The notes below the pieces were generated by a model. The model ran no database searches and was not told the origin of the DNA. It saw nothing but the letters and a program-made list of their open reading frames with translations. Positions 16,597-25,467 of a stretch of DNA of 64,000 nucleotides are shown in pieces. The DNA is taken from assembly GCF_007994735.1 (NCBI RefSeq), contig NZ_VOIL01000001.1, positions 2,418,001 to 2,482,000 of the forward strand. Reading direction: 5' to 3'. Position numbers and translations under genes: made by a program. Position 1 is the stretch's first letter; every line of letters begins with the position of its first letter. This stretch comes from Nesterenkonia populi. GTDB taxonomy: Bacteria; Actinomycetota; Actinomycetes; Actinomycetales; Micrococcaceae.

Positions 16597-18299
16597 ACTG
16601 GCTGCAGGGTCTCCGGATCCACCGCTTGGAAAACGGCCGAGGTGCCGGGCGGAAGCTGTCCTGCCAGGCCAAGATCCTCACGCACGACGACGCCGATCAC
16701 CGGGCAGCTCCTGGTCACCGGGTGATCCGCCAGGAACAGCACGGGTTCGCCGTTCGGGGGCACCTGGATCGCCCCGCGCACCACCGGCTCGCTGGGCAGC
16801 CGCCCCTCTGCGGTGACCTCCAGCGGCTCACCGTCCTCGGGGACCAGACGAGCGCCGACCCGGTCAACGTCCCTGCTGACCGTCCACCGCTGCCGCTGCA
16901 GCGCCTCCACACCTGGATTGCGGCGACGCGGACGGTCAGCGTCGCCGAACCAGGCCTCGCGGGGGCCAGGCACGAACCGCAGCACCACCGGCCCCGCCCC
17001 CGGCAGCGGGGTGCGGGCCACGTCCGCGATCCCGACGAAGCGGGAGGTCACCCCGTCCAGCGCGAACCGGTCCCCCGCCTTCACGGCGGGCGGACCCAGC
17101 CCGGAGAGCGTGTCCGTGGATCGGCTGCCCAGCACCCGTGGGGCCTCCAGCCCTCCGGAGACGGCCACATAGCTGCGCATTCCGGCCGTCGGAGCGGCGA
17201 TGCTCAGCCGCTCCCCGGCATACATCCAGAACGGAGCCCGCTGCGGCACCTCCCGAGACTCCCACACCTCTTCCAAGGAAATCGCCCCAGTACCGCTGAA
17301 CGCCATATTGGAGCGGTCCTGGGGCGCCGGGGCACTGACCTCCAGGTCTGCCTCCGCACCGGTCACCGCCAGCACGCAGGTCTGTCGGACCTCCAGCTCG
17401 AAGCCGCCGAAGAGCACCTCAAACGCCGCGGCGCCGTCGTCATTGCCGACCAGCTGGTTCGCCTGCCGCAGCGCAGCAACATCGGCGGCGCCCGAGCGGG
17501 GTGCCCCCAGCTCGGCGCACCCCCGGCGGCCCACATCCTGGACCAGGGCCTGCGCGCCGGGCGTGATCACCTCCATCACCGGATCGCGCACCTCGCCGGA
17601 GGCCGGCGATGCCGGCTCTGCCACCTCAATGCGCTCTGTGACCGGCACATAGCGCACGCGATCTCCGGGCCGGATCAGCGCCGGCCCCTCCTGACCGCTG
17701 CGGGTGAGGTCCCAGAGCGGGGCGTCACTGGTGCCGATCAGCTGCCAGCTGCCGGACGAGGAGCGCGGATGCACCGCGGAGAACTCCCCGGCGAGCGCCA
17801 CCGCCCCCGCCGGGACCCTCGTCCGAGGAGAGGCGCGCCGAGGAACCTCCGCGCCGCCGGCCAGCAGCTCAGACTTTCGGGGCCGCTTCCGCCGGACGAG
17901 TTCCTCCGGCACGCAGTGGGCGAAACCGGGGGCGAGCCCTCCGAAGGCGCCCACCCAGACGGTCCGGATGTGCCAGCTGATGAGCGCCTCCCGGGTGATG
18001 CTCAGCTGCTCGGCGAGCGCCTCGAGGTCCTCGCCGTCGTAGTGGACCCGGACCTGGACCTCACGGGCCTTCTCGGCCCGAGGCGGACGAGGCCGGAGTC
18101 GGCGGATCTGCTTAGCTGCGGACACGGTCTCCCGGCGGGAGCGGAAGGTCAGCAGCACAGTGCGCGCCGCGGCCACCGCCTCCGTCTGCCCGGCCAGCGG
18201 GGAGGCCTTCACATGGGCGTGGAACGCCATGACCTCTGCGAGGGTGCCGAACTCCGCGATCAGCGCACGCTGACCGGCGGGAAGGACGGCGTCGGGCAT
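16593..18299 (-). CDS. pxpBC: 5-oxoprolinase subunits B and C fusion (PxpB-PxpC, KipI-KipA type)
   Basis: About 568 residues. The first roughly 230 are PxpB/KipI-like (AHS1), with GGLAPGFAHC, the PRTRVPAGAVALAG block and the GSWQLIG motif. The remainder, from about residue 280, is PxpC/KipA-like (AHS2, biotin-dependent carboxyltransferase family), with ITPGAQALVQDVGRRGCAEL and RSGAADVAALRQANQLVGND. With PxpA these subunits cleave 5-oxoproline to glutamate using ATP; no pxpA gene is in this window. ATG 18299 follows GAGGAG nine bases upstream; a TTG at 18323 is an alternative. It is divergent from the MFS gene, and the next gene of its operon is the symporter remnant, so the original uptake system may be lost. 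Confidence 0.9.
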   Translation of the reverse strand: MPDAVLPAGQRALIAEFGTLAEVMAFHAHVKASPLAGQTEAVAAARTVLLTFRSRRETVSAAKQIRRLRPRPPRAEKAREVQVRVHYDGEDLEALAEQLSITREALISWHIRTVWVGAFGGLAPGFAHCVPEELVRRKRPRKSELLAGGAEVPRRASPRTRVPAGAVALAGEFSAVHPRSSSGSWQLIGTSDAPLWDLTRSGQEGPALIRPGDRVRYVPVTERIEVAEPASPASGEVRDPVMEVITPGAQALVQDVGRRGCAELGAPRSGAADVAALRQANQLVGNDDGAAAFEVLFGGFELEVRQTCVLAVTGAEADLEVSAPAPQDRSNMAFSGTGAISLEEVWESREVPQRAPFWMYAGERLSIAAPTAGMRSYVAVSGGLEAPRVLGSRSTDTLSGLGPPAVKAGDRFALDGVTSRFVGIADVARTPLPGAGPVVLRFVPGPREAWFGDADRPRRRNPGVEALQRQRWTVSRDVDRVGARLVPEDGEPLEVTAEGRLPSEPVVRGAIQVPPNGEPVLFLADHPVTRSCPVIGVVVREDLGLAGQLPPGTSAVFQAVDPETLQPV

Positions 18300-18331
18300 C
18301 TGGGCAGGCTCCTCATGGGACAATCAAAGAC

Positions 18332-19636
18332 GTGGTTGATGATACGTCGCAGGGTCAAGGCGCTTCGCAGCCCGCGGCCGCTGCGCCGAAGCCGCAGCTG
18401 TTCACCCGCGACTTCCTGTTCGCCACCCTGATCAACCTGCTGATCACCACCACCTTCTTCACGCTGGTCACCGGGATGGCCGTGTACGCAGCCTCCGTGT
18501 TCTCCGCCGGGGAGACAGCTGCCGGGTTCGCCGCCAGCTCCTTTGTGGTGGGAGCCCTGGGCGCCCGCGTGTTCGCCGGGAAGTACGTCAACACGCTGGG
18601 CCGCAGGGCTGTGATGATCAGCTGCCTGGCCGTCTTCACGCTCGCCACGGTGGCCTATCTCGCCGTGGGCTCCTACGAGGTGCTGATCGCGGTGCGGATC
18701 GTTCACGGCATCGCCCTGGGGTTCGCGCAGACCGCCCTGACCGCCTCCGTCTTCGACATCATCCCGAAGTCCCGCCGCGGGGAGGGCTCCGGCTACTACC
18801 TGCTGGCCAACGCCCTGCCGCCTGCCCTGGGCCCGCTGCTGTCCATCCAGCTCTCTGAGCGCTACGGGTTCGACGCCATGTTCTGGGTGGTCAGCGCCCT
18901 CTCCGCCCTGGCCTTCGGACTGGCGCTGCTGATGCGCATCCCGGAGATCAAGCGCCCCGGGGCGAGCTGGTGGGAGCGGCTGTCGCTGCGCCCCTCAGAC
19001 ATCATCGAGCCGAGGATCTTCGCCGTCGCCCTGGTGGCGATGCTGCTGGGGCTGACCTTCGCCTCGGTGATGACCTTCCTCAACGGCTACGCCCGCGAGC
19101 TGGGCATGCTCGACGCCGCCTCCGTGTACTTCCTGCTGTACTCGGCAGGGATGCTGACGACCCGGCTGTTCACCGGGCGGATCCAAGACCGGTTCGGGGA
19201 CAACTCCGTCATCTACCCCGCGCTGTGCCTGTTCGTGGGCTCAATGGCGCTGACCGCCTGGGCCCCGGGGTCCTGGGCGCTGTACGTGGGCGGGCTGCTG
19301 GCCGGCGGCGGCTTCGGCACCATGCTGCCGGCGCTGCAGGCGGTGATCGCCAACGCGCTGCCCACCCACCGGATCAGCATCGGCGTCTCCACCTTCTTCA
19401 TCTGCATGGACGTCGGCTTCGGGTTCGCGCCGCTCACCCTGGGACCGGTGGTGGAGGCTGTGGGGTACCAGGCGATGTACAGCGCCTGCGCCGTCGTCGT
19501 CGCCCTGAACCTGGGGCTGTACTGGCTGGTGCACGGCCGCTACAGCGTCAAGCAGGGAGTCCACCGCAGGGGTCCGCTGGCCGGGCAGCGCCGACCCGAG
19601 ACCGGCGTGATGCCTGCCGTTGCAGGAGGCCGATGA
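18332..19636 (+). CDS. Major facilitator superfamily transporter
   Basis: A 434-residue MFS protein with about 12 predicted helices. The first begins near residue 25 (FLFATLINLLITTTFFTLVT), and the loop 2-3 signature appears as GKYVNTLGRRAVM. A basic tail follows the last helix. The size and TTTFFTLVTGMAVYA-type N-terminus resemble actinobacterial drug-efflux or sugar-type MFS exporters, but the substrate is unknown. GTG 18332 is the apparent start; its ribosome-binding site is weak. It is divergent from pxpBC, with the two starts separated by 32 bp, so promoters must overlap coding sequence or be leaderless. Confidence 0.88.
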   Translation: MVDDTSQGQGASQPAAAAPKPQLFTRDFLFATLINLLITTTFFTLVTGMAVYAASVFSAGETAAGFAASSFVVGALGARVFAGKYVNTLGRRAVMISCLAVFTLATVAYLAVGSYEVLIAVRIVHGIALGFAQTALTASVFDIIPKSRRGEGSGYYLLANALPPALGPLLSIQLSERYGFDAMFWVVSALSALAFGLALLMRIPEIKRPGASWWERLSLRPSDIIEPRIFAVALVAMLLGLTFASVMTFLNGYARELGMLDAASVYFLLYSAGMLTTRLFTGRIQDRFGDNSVIYPALCLFVGSMALTAWAPGSWALYVGGLLAGGGFGTMLPALQAVIANALPTHRISIGVSTFFICMDVGFGFAPLTLGPVVEAVGYQAMYSACAVVVALNLGLYWLVHGRYSVKQGVHRRGPLAGQRRPETGVMPAVAGGR

Positions 19637-19648
19637 CCGTCCGGGCAG

Positions 19649-19730
19649 CCCAGGTGCAATACACCTGTCGCTTCATCTTCACCCAGGTGCAACACAGGCT
19701 TTGCTATGTTGAAGTGTTGAATCTTGCACC
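19649..19730 (+). promoter_or_regulatory. Regulatory region with three GGTGCAA repeats before the betaine operon
   Basis: The heptamer GGTGCAA occurs at 19653-19659 and 19686-19692 in the extended context CCAGGTGCAAYACA, 33 bp apart (about three helical turns), and as its reverse complement TTGCACC at 19724-19730, just before the ribosome-binding site. Same-face repeats upstream of an osmoprotectant operon suggest an operator for a dedicated regulator. No regulator gene is adjacent. Confidence 0.5.
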
Positions 19731-19747
19731 AGAGGGAGACTGAGGTT

Positions 19748-20884
19748 TTGAGCCAAAGTGGTCATGCCGCTGCACCAGCAGTGAGCGTCCAGAACGTATA
19801 CAAAGCCTTCGGCCGGCGGCCGAAGCAGCTCGTGAAGCGTCTCAAAGAGGGCGCGACGCGGCAGGAGCTGAAGTCTCAGGGGACCGCCGCTGTCATTGAC
19901 GCCAGCTTCGACGTCAAGCCCGGCGAGATCTTTGTGGTGATGGGCCTCTCCGGCTCAGGCAAGTCCACTCTGATCCGCACGCTGAACGGCCTGCAGCCGC
20001 CGACGGACGGCGTGGTGGAGATCATGGGCCAGGACATCACCGCGGCGAACAGGACTGAACTGCGCCGCCTGCGGCGCGAGCACCTGGCGATGGTCTTCCA
20101 GCACTTCGCGCTGTTCCCGCACCGCACCGTGCTGGACAACGCCGCCTACGGCCTGGAGATCCAGGGCGTGGAGAGGGGCGAGCGGCGGGCCCGGGCCGAG
20201 GAGATCCTGTCCAAGGTCGGCCTCGAGAGCTGGGGCGCCCACTACCCCGACGAGCTCTCCGGCGGCATGCAGCAGCGCGTCGGGCTGGCCCGGGCGCTGG
20301 CTGCCGACACCGACATCATGCTCATGGACGAGGCGTTCTCCGCTTTGGACCCGCTCATCCGGCGCGAGATGCAGGGCCAGCTGCTGCACCTGCAGAAAGA
20401 GCTGGGCAAGACCATCGTGTTCATCACCCACGACCTCAACGAGGCCATGTACCTCGGAGACCGGATCGCGGTGATGAAGGACGGCAGGATCGCCCAGATC
20501 GGCACCCCGGAGGACATCCTCTCCCGCCCCGCGGACGACTACGTGGCCTCCTTCATCGCCGATGTGGACCGCACCAGGGTCCTGACCGCCGAGTCCGTCA
20601 TGGTCCCGCCTGCCGCCCTCTCAGCCGAGGAGCAGTCCCGGGCCAGGGCCACCACCGTCAAGGCTGGGATGACCCTGCAGGAGCTGGTCCCGGTCGCCAT
20701 CCGCTCCGACGGGGCAGTCGCCGTGGAGGGCGACGGCCGCGACGGCGAGCCCGTACAGATGGGATACGTGAAGCTGAGCAACCTGCTGGAGGCCATGTCG
20801 CCTCCCGAGACCACCGGGACGACCCCAGTGGTGCCCGAGCCCCAGACCACCCCCACCGCCAAGACTGAGGGAGAGGGTGCGTGA
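19748..20884 (+). CDS. Glycine betaine/proline ABC transporter ATP-binding protein
   Basis: A 378-residue ABC ATPase of the OpuAA/ProV type: Walker A GLSGSGKST, Q-loop VFQHFALFPHRT, signature LSGGMQQRV, Walker B DTDIMLMDEAFSALD and H-loop FITHD. The N-terminal AFGRRPKQLVKRLKEGATRQ stretch is typical of this family. The C-terminal 100 residues stand where CBS modules normally sense ionic strength but look short and poorly conserved, then become Pro/Thr-rich. TTG 19748 is preceded by GAGGGAG; TTG 19724 would place translation over the third GGTGCAA repeat. It overlaps the permease gene by one base (TGATG). It powers uptake of compatible solutes under osmotic stress. Confidence 0.95.
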   Translation: MSQSGHAAAPAVSVQNVYKAFGRRPKQLVKRLKEGATRQELKSQGTAAVIDASFDVKPGEIFVVMGLSGSGKSTLIRTLNGLQPPTDGVVEIMGQDITAANRTELRRLRREHLAMVFQHFALFPHRTVLDNAAYGLEIQGVERGERRARAEEILSKVGLESWGAHYPDELSGGMQQRVGLARALAADTDIMLMDEAFSALDPLIRREMQGQLLHLQKELGKTIVFITHDLNEAMYLGDRIAVMKDGRIAQIGTPEDILSRPADDYVASFIADVDRTRVLTAESVMVPPAALSAEEQSRARATTVKAGMTLQELVPVAIRSDGAVAVEGDGRDGEPVQMGYVKLSNLLEAMSPPETTGTTPVVPEPQTTPTAKTEGEGA

Positions 20885-21876
20885 TGGCTGACGAGGCGAT
20901 CGACTTCCGCATCCCGCTCGGCGAGTGGGCCGAGACCGCTGAGGACTGGGTCCAGGAGGTCTTCGACACCCCGCTGGGCTGGCTCGCCGACCTCATGCGG
21001 ATGCTCTTCAACCTGGTGACCGACGGGCTCGCCGCGGTGCTGCCCTTCGAGGTTCCCGAGTGGGCTCCGCTCATCCTCGCCCTCGTCATCGGCGCGGCCC
21101 TGTACTTCATCACCCGGTCGTGGAAGCTCGGGCTGGGCTCGACCCTCATGCTCGGGCTGATCCTCGGCGGACTGCACCTGCCGCCCTGGTACATCGCAGC
21201 CCTTGTCTTCGCCGGCATCGCCTGGCTCGCGAAATCCTGGAAGCTGGCGCTGGGCACCTTGGCCGGCATGGTCCTGATCTTCGGAGTGGACCTCTGGGAA
21301 GAGGCCATGGACACCCTCGGCCTGGTCACCGTCGCCACCCTGATCTCCGTGGTGGTCGGCGTCCCCTTGGGCATCGCCGCCGCCTACTCCAAGACGTTCT
21401 CCACCATCCTGCGGCCGATCCTGGACTTCCTCCAGACCATGCCGCCGATGGTCTACCTGATCCCGGCCATCGCGTTCTTCAGCGTCGGCGTGGTCCCCGG
21501 CATGGTTGCGACCATCCTGTTCTCCATGGCGCCCTCGGCCCGACTCACCGAGCTGGGCATCCGCGGCGTGGACTCCGAGGTGGTGGAGGCCGCCGAGGCC
21601 TTCGGAGCCGGCACCCCGCGCATCCTCCGCCAGGTCCAGCTGCCGCTCGCGGTGCCGACCATCATGGCCGGCATCAACCAGGTCATCATGCTGGGCCTGT
21701 CCATGGTCGTCATCGCCGGCATGGTCGGCGCGGGCGCCCTGGGCGGCGAGGTGACCCGAGCACTCGCCAGCAACAACCTGGCGCTCGGCGTCGAAGCCGG
21801 CATCTGCGTGGTCGTCCTGGCCATGTTCCTGGACCGCATCACCGCCTACTCCGGCCGCACCGGCAGCAATCACTGA
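20884..21876 (+). CDS. Glycine betaine/proline ABC transporter permease
   Basis: About 330 residues, with an N-terminal periplasmic/amphipathic extension, a first helix pair, and the binding-protein-dependent permease domain from about residue 140. That domain contains the EAA-loop segment EAAEAFGAGTPRILRQVQLP and the block LDFLQTMPPMVYLIPAIAFF typical of ProW/OpuAB. The gene directly follows the ATPase and precedes the binding protein, completing a three-gene OpuA/ProU system. ATG 20884 shares its A with the upstream stop codon, so translation is probably coupled. Confidence 0.95.
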   Translation: MADEAIDFRIPLGEWAETAEDWVQEVFDTPLGWLADLMRMLFNLVTDGLAAVLPFEVPEWAPLILALVIGAALYFITRSWKLGLGSTLMLGLILGGLHLPPWYIAALVFAGIAWLAKSWKLALGTLAGMVLIFGVDLWEEAMDTLGLVTVATLISVVVGVPLGIAAAYSKTFSTILRPILDFLQTMPPMVYLIPAIAFFSVGVVPGMVATILFSMAPSARLTELGIRGVDSEVVEAAEAFGAGTPRILRQVQLPLAVPTIMAGINQVIMLGLSMVVIAGMVGAGALGGEVTRALASNNLALGVEAGICVVVLAMFLDRITAYSGRTGSNH

Positions 21877-21940
21877 GCGTGTCCGGCACCGACAGACCTG
21901 TCCGCACCCGAATAGGAACAAAGGAAGAAAGGATCGAAAG

Positions 21941-22849
21941 ATGACACTCGCAACTTCGAAGTTCATCAAGTCAGCCGCAGTGCTCTCCGTGCTCGGCCTG
22001 GCCCTGAGCGCATGCGCCGACGACAACGGCGAAACCGAGGACAACGGCGCCGAGGCCGATGAGGGCGGGGAGATCACCATCTCCATGTTCGCCGGCTGGG
22101 AAGAGGGCATCGTCGCGACCCACCTCTGGGAGATCGTCCTGGAGGAGGAGGGCTATGACGTCACCATCGAGGAGTCCGAGCCCGGGGTCGCCTACGCAGG
22201 CCTGGCCAACGAGGACTACGACATCAACCTCGACGCCTGGCTGCCCGTCACCCACGAGTCCTACTGGGACGAGTACGGCGACGACCTGGAGGACTTCGGC
22301 GCCTGGAACGACGAGGTGTACCTGACCCTCGCCGTCAACGACGACGCTCCCATCGAGTCCCTCGAGGAGCTGGCTGACAACGCTGACGAGTTCGGCAACA
22401 CCATCTACGGCATCGAGCCCGGTGCGGGCCTGACCGAAGCCACCGAGGATGAGGTCATCCCCACCTACGAGCTGGAGGACATGGACTTCGTCACCTCCTC
22501 CACCTCCGCGATGATCGCCGAGCTGGACAGCCACATGGACGACGGCGAGAACGTCGTCGTCACCCTGTGGCGTCCGCACTGGACCTACGGCGAGTACGAC
22601 ATCCGCGACCTTGAGGACCCGGAGGGCACCCTCGGTGATGAGGAGGGCGTCAACGTGGTGGCACGCGACGGCTTCTCCGAGGATCACCCTGAGGTGGCTG
22701 AGTGGCTCGAGAACTTCGAGATGGAGACCGAAATGCTCAACGATCTCCTGAGCCACACCTTCGGCGGCGATGAGGACGGCGAGCCCCGTGACCTGGTCGA
22801 GGAGTGGGTCGATGAGAACCGTGACTACGTGGATGGCCTGACCGACTGA
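21941..22849 (+). CDS. Glycine betaine-binding lipoprotein of the ABC transporter
   Basis: A 302-residue receptor with a lipoprotein signal peptide ending at LSAC (Cys about residue 25). A very acidic linker and mature domain follow, resembling OpuAC/ProX: ITISMFAGWEEGIV, a DAWLPVTHE block near the ligand box, YGIEPGAGL and WRPHW, the last supplying aromatic residues for quaternary-amine binding. The excess of Asp and Glu is extreme even for this genome and fits a protein exposed to high salt outside the cell. A terminator-like hairpin follows at 22896-22923, ending the operon. Confidence 0.95.
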   Translation: MTLATSKFIKSAAVLSVLGLALSACADDNGETEDNGAEADEGGEITISMFAGWEEGIVATHLWEIVLEEEGYDVTIEESEPGVAYAGLANEDYDINLDAWLPVTHESYWDEYGDDLEDFGAWNDEVYLTLAVNDDAPIESLEELADNADEFGNTIYGIEPGAGLTEATEDEVIPTYELEDMDFVTSSTSAMIAELDSHMDDGENVVVTLWRPHWTYGEYDIRDLEDPEGTLGDEEGVNVVARDGFSEDHPEVAEWLENFEMETEMLNDLLSHTFGGDEDGEPRDLVEEWVDENRDYVDGLTD

Positions 22850-22895
22850 TCCGTCGGCTTACAGCCTCCACCGCGTCATACGCGGCTTAGCATGG

Positions 22896-22923
22896 GCCCC
22901 GGGGAGCACCGTCTCCCCGGGGC
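22896..22923 (+). terminator. GC-rich hairpin after the betaine operon
   Basis: Arms GCCCCGGGGAG and CTCCCCGGGGC pair perfectly around a six-base loop, followed by TTCTCT rather than a run of T. A smaller hairpin, CCGCGT-CAT-ACGCGG, precedes it at 22871-22885. The position 47 bp after the stop codon supports a terminator. Confidence 0.7.
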
Positions 22924-22987
22924 TTCTCTGTGACCGCACAGGTACATCGCAGAAGTCCTGCACAACCGAAAAGGAAGTACGCAGCTT

Positions 22988-24889
22988 ATGGTTCAGGGCA
23001 TCACAGCCCGAGCCCTTGCTGGGCTCACCGCAGCCGGCCTGGCCCTCAGCATCGCTGCCCCCGCCTCAGCCGAGCAGGAGCAGCCCGAGGTCGGGAACAC
23101 CCGCGTCTCCTCGGAACTCGACGACCCAGACAAGTCCATCGCGTTCTACGTCGGCAAGAATCTCACCGAAGCTGGCCACACCCTGCTGGGCGGCTTCGGC
23201 CACGAGCCTTCCAGCCATTGGCTGGAGATCGTTCCCGCCCAGGACCATCCTGAGGGCGCAACAGTGGAGGTCGGCGCCACCGAGGACGCCGATATGCCTG
23301 GCGAGCTGACTGAAATCCCCCAGGTCGATCACACCTACCGCTATATCACCTCCAACTACTCCGAATTCGCCGGGTTCCCGGCCCCGCTGATGAACGGCGG
23401 GCTCAACGAGCACAACGTGGCTGGTCGCGACGTGTGGTCCAACTCCCGCGAAGAACTTTGGGACATGACCCCGGAGGGCCAGACCGGCCCTCAGTACTCG
23501 GACCTCTCCCGGTTCGCCATGGAGCGGGCCGCCAGCGCACGGGAGGCGGTAGAGGTGATCGGGACGCTCATCGATGAGCACGGCTACACCACCTACGGCC
23601 GAAACTCCCACATGTTCGCGGACGAGGAGGAGGGCTGGGTGTTCGTCCAGTTCGCCGGCGGCGAGGGCCTTTGGGCGGCGGAGCGGCTCGGCCCCGAGGA
23701 CGTGCGGGTCTCCTACCCCGGCTACATCCACGAGTTCCCAGTCGAGGCCGTGGAGGAGGACCACCCGGATTTTATGGGCTCCGAGAACCTGGTTGAGTTT
23801 GCCGAGGAGCAGGGCTGGTACGACCCGCACGAGGATGAGGACTTCAACCTCCAGGACGTCTACGGGCAGCCGTTCCCCGCCGATGAGTTTGCGGTCAACG
23901 AGACCGCTGACCCGGACGACCCGGCTCCCTACCGCAACCCCATCTCTCTGGAGGAGGAGCTGCTCGAGTTCGACGGGGTCACCCTGGAGGACATGCAACG
24001 GCTCAACCGTGACCCCCGCTGGTCAGACGACCGTGCCGGGTATGGACAAGTCGCCGAGCTGCGCGATGACCTCGAGGATCCGGACCTGGCCACTCTGTGG
24101 GTCGCCCCGACCGCCGCCGCCACCGCTCCCTACATCCCCGTCGCGATCGGCACCGAGGAACTGCCGGTGGAGTACACCCAGCACCGGTACCTCACCTCAG
24201 GGGCCGCTGCGACGTTCCTGGACCCTGAATTCGCCGAGCAGGAGGCCACCGAGTACGCCACGCAGACGTACAAGCGACTTATGTATGCCGCCTGCTCCCG
24301 GCCGGAGGACCACCTGGTCGATGTCACCGCGGCATTTGAAGGGTTCGACGCTGAGTCCCTGCAGGATTGGGAAAGCGTAATCGAGGAGGCCTCTGGGGCC
24401 GATGACCCCTCCGAAGTGCTCACGGACTACTCCTACCACCGGGCGCTGCAGGGGCTGGCTCTGGGCAACCGCCTCCTCGACCAGGCGCTGCTCGCCTCCC
24501 GCGAGGACGGCGGTCTGCACGAGCCTGAAGTGGAGATTGAGGAGGGCACCACCGCCTCAGCCCGCTCCCAGCCCATGGAGCTGAGGGGCGAGGAGGCCGC
24601 CCGGGACCGTTTCCACTGCGACGTGGGCGGCGGCTGGCCTGACGGTAACAGCCTGGAGCGCGCCGGAGAGTACGGCGACCCTGAGAACATTCCGGACTAC
24701 TCCGAGACCCGGGTTTCTGGCTACGGCACTGTCGCTGAGGACGGAGATGCTGACGACGCCCCCGAGGCTGCCTCCGGCACGGAAGCGAACCAAGTCGGCC
24801 TGGCCTGGGGCGCGGGCGGACTCGCCCTGGGCGCCCTGGCGGGTGCCACGATCGTCGCGTTGATCCTGCGCCGCCGGAAGGCGCAGTGA
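22988..24889 (+). CDS. Secreted peptidase family C69 (dipeptidase-like), C-terminally membrane-anchored, nucleophile substituted
   Basis: A 633-residue exported protein: signal peptide (residues 1-29, ending APASAE), a C69/Ntn-hydrolase domain (about 48-530) and a C-terminal helix (GLALGALAGATIVALIL) before RRRK. Recognisable C69 blocks are FYVGKNLTEAGHTLLG, GLNEHNVAGRD, YSDLSRFAMERAASAREAVE and YGRNSHMFADEEEGWVFVQF. In known members the motif begins CTxxxVGK and its Cys, exposed by propeptide removal, is the nucleophile; here the aligned residue is Ser (SIAFYVGK). It may use Ser, or have lost peptidase activity. The lack of LPxTG points to a simple membrane anchor. Monocistronic by position. 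Confidence 0.85.
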   Translation: MVQGITARALAGLTAAGLALSIAAPASAEQEQPEVGNTRVSSELDDPDKSIAFYVGKNLTEAGHTLLGGFGHEPSSHWLEIVPAQDHPEGATVEVGATEDADMPGELTEIPQVDHTYRYITSNYSEFAGFPAPLMNGGLNEHNVAGRDVWSNSREELWDMTPEGQTGPQYSDLSRFAMERAASAREAVEVIGTLIDEHGYTTYGRNSHMFADEEEGWVFVQFAGGEGLWAAERLGPEDVRVSYPGYIHEFPVEAVEEDHPDFMGSENLVEFAEEQGWYDPHEDEDFNLQDVYGQPFPADEFAVNETADPDDPAPYRNPISLEEELLEFDGVTLEDMQRLNRDPRWSDDRAGYGQVAELRDDLEDPDLATLWVAPTAAATAPYIPVAIGTEELPVEYTQHRYLTSGAAATFLDPEFAEQEATEYATQTYKRLMYAACSRPEDHLVDVTAAFEGFDAESLQDWESVIEEASGADDPSEVLTDYSYHRALQGLALGNRLLDQALLASREDGGLHEPEVEIEEGTTASARSQPMELRGEEAARDRFHCDVGGGWPDGNSLERAGEYGDPENIPDYSETRVSGYGTVAEDGDADDAPEAASGTEANQVGLAWGAGGLALGALAGATIVALILRRRKAQ

Positions 24890-24930
24890 GATAGGACTAC
24901 CCGCCTCTGGCCAGTCCCACTGCTGGAGTG

Positions 24931-25467
24931 TCAGGCAGCCAGGACCGCTGCGGTCTCCTGCTCCTCCTCCGCATCGGCGGCACTGAAGCAGATTGCACGG
25001 ATGGTTCCCCCGGGCAGGTCCAGCAGCTGCTCAGCCCGCTGGAACAGGTCCTGCCAGAGCCGCAGCTCATCCTCCGACTCCAGGCCCAGCAGTGAGATGA
25101 ACGGGGCGCGGCCCTCATCCAGCAGACGGCGGCCGTTGCGGTGCAGGTGCAGACCGAAGTCCACGACTCCTGCCGAAGATGCCTCGCCGTCGGACTGAAT
25201 CCTGGCCTCAGCACGCGCCAGGCCTCGCGGGGTGATGAAGGTGCAGGGCGGCTCCGCCAGATGCTTGCCCACCAGCGCCGACCATGAGGCCGCGAAGTCC
25301 TCGGCCTCGCCGCGAGCATCCACGCTGGCCTCCCCCGCAGCCCGGAGGCTGGCGATGCGAGGGCCGAACTCCTCGTGCAGCTGCCCCAGGAACTGCAGCA
25401 GGTCCTCCGTGAAGACCTCATCCTGCCGGGGGGCCCGCTCAGCGGTGATAGTGATCTTGGTGCTCAT
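24931..25467 (-). CDS. Compact malate synthase-like protein lacking the catalytic core
   Basis: A 178-residue ORF with a strong AAAGGAG ribosome-binding site before ATG 25467. Two segments resemble malate synthase A (normally about 540 residues): the N-terminal helix TEDLLQFLGQLHEEFGPR, and the barrel region DFGLHLHRNGRRLLDEGRAP ... LESEDELRLWQDLFQ ... GGTIRAI. Between them roughly 120 residues with the catalytic Arg motif (EITGPTDRKM in the family) are missing, and the sequence ends where the Mg-binding Glu and Asp and the C-terminal domain should follow. It cannot be an active malate synthase. It may be a decayed copy, but the intact frame and ribosome-binding site suggest a retained protein, perhaps regulatory. 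No glyoxylate gene is nearby. Confidence 0.7.
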   Translation of the reverse strand: MSTKITITAERAPRQDEVFTEDLLQFLGQLHEEFGPRIASLRAAGEASVDARGEAEDFAASWSALVGKHLAEPPCTFITPRGLARAEARIQSDGEASSAGVVDFGLHLHRNGRRLLDEGRAPFISLLGLESEDELRLWQDLFQRAEQLLDLPGGTIRAICFSAADAEEEQETAAVLAA

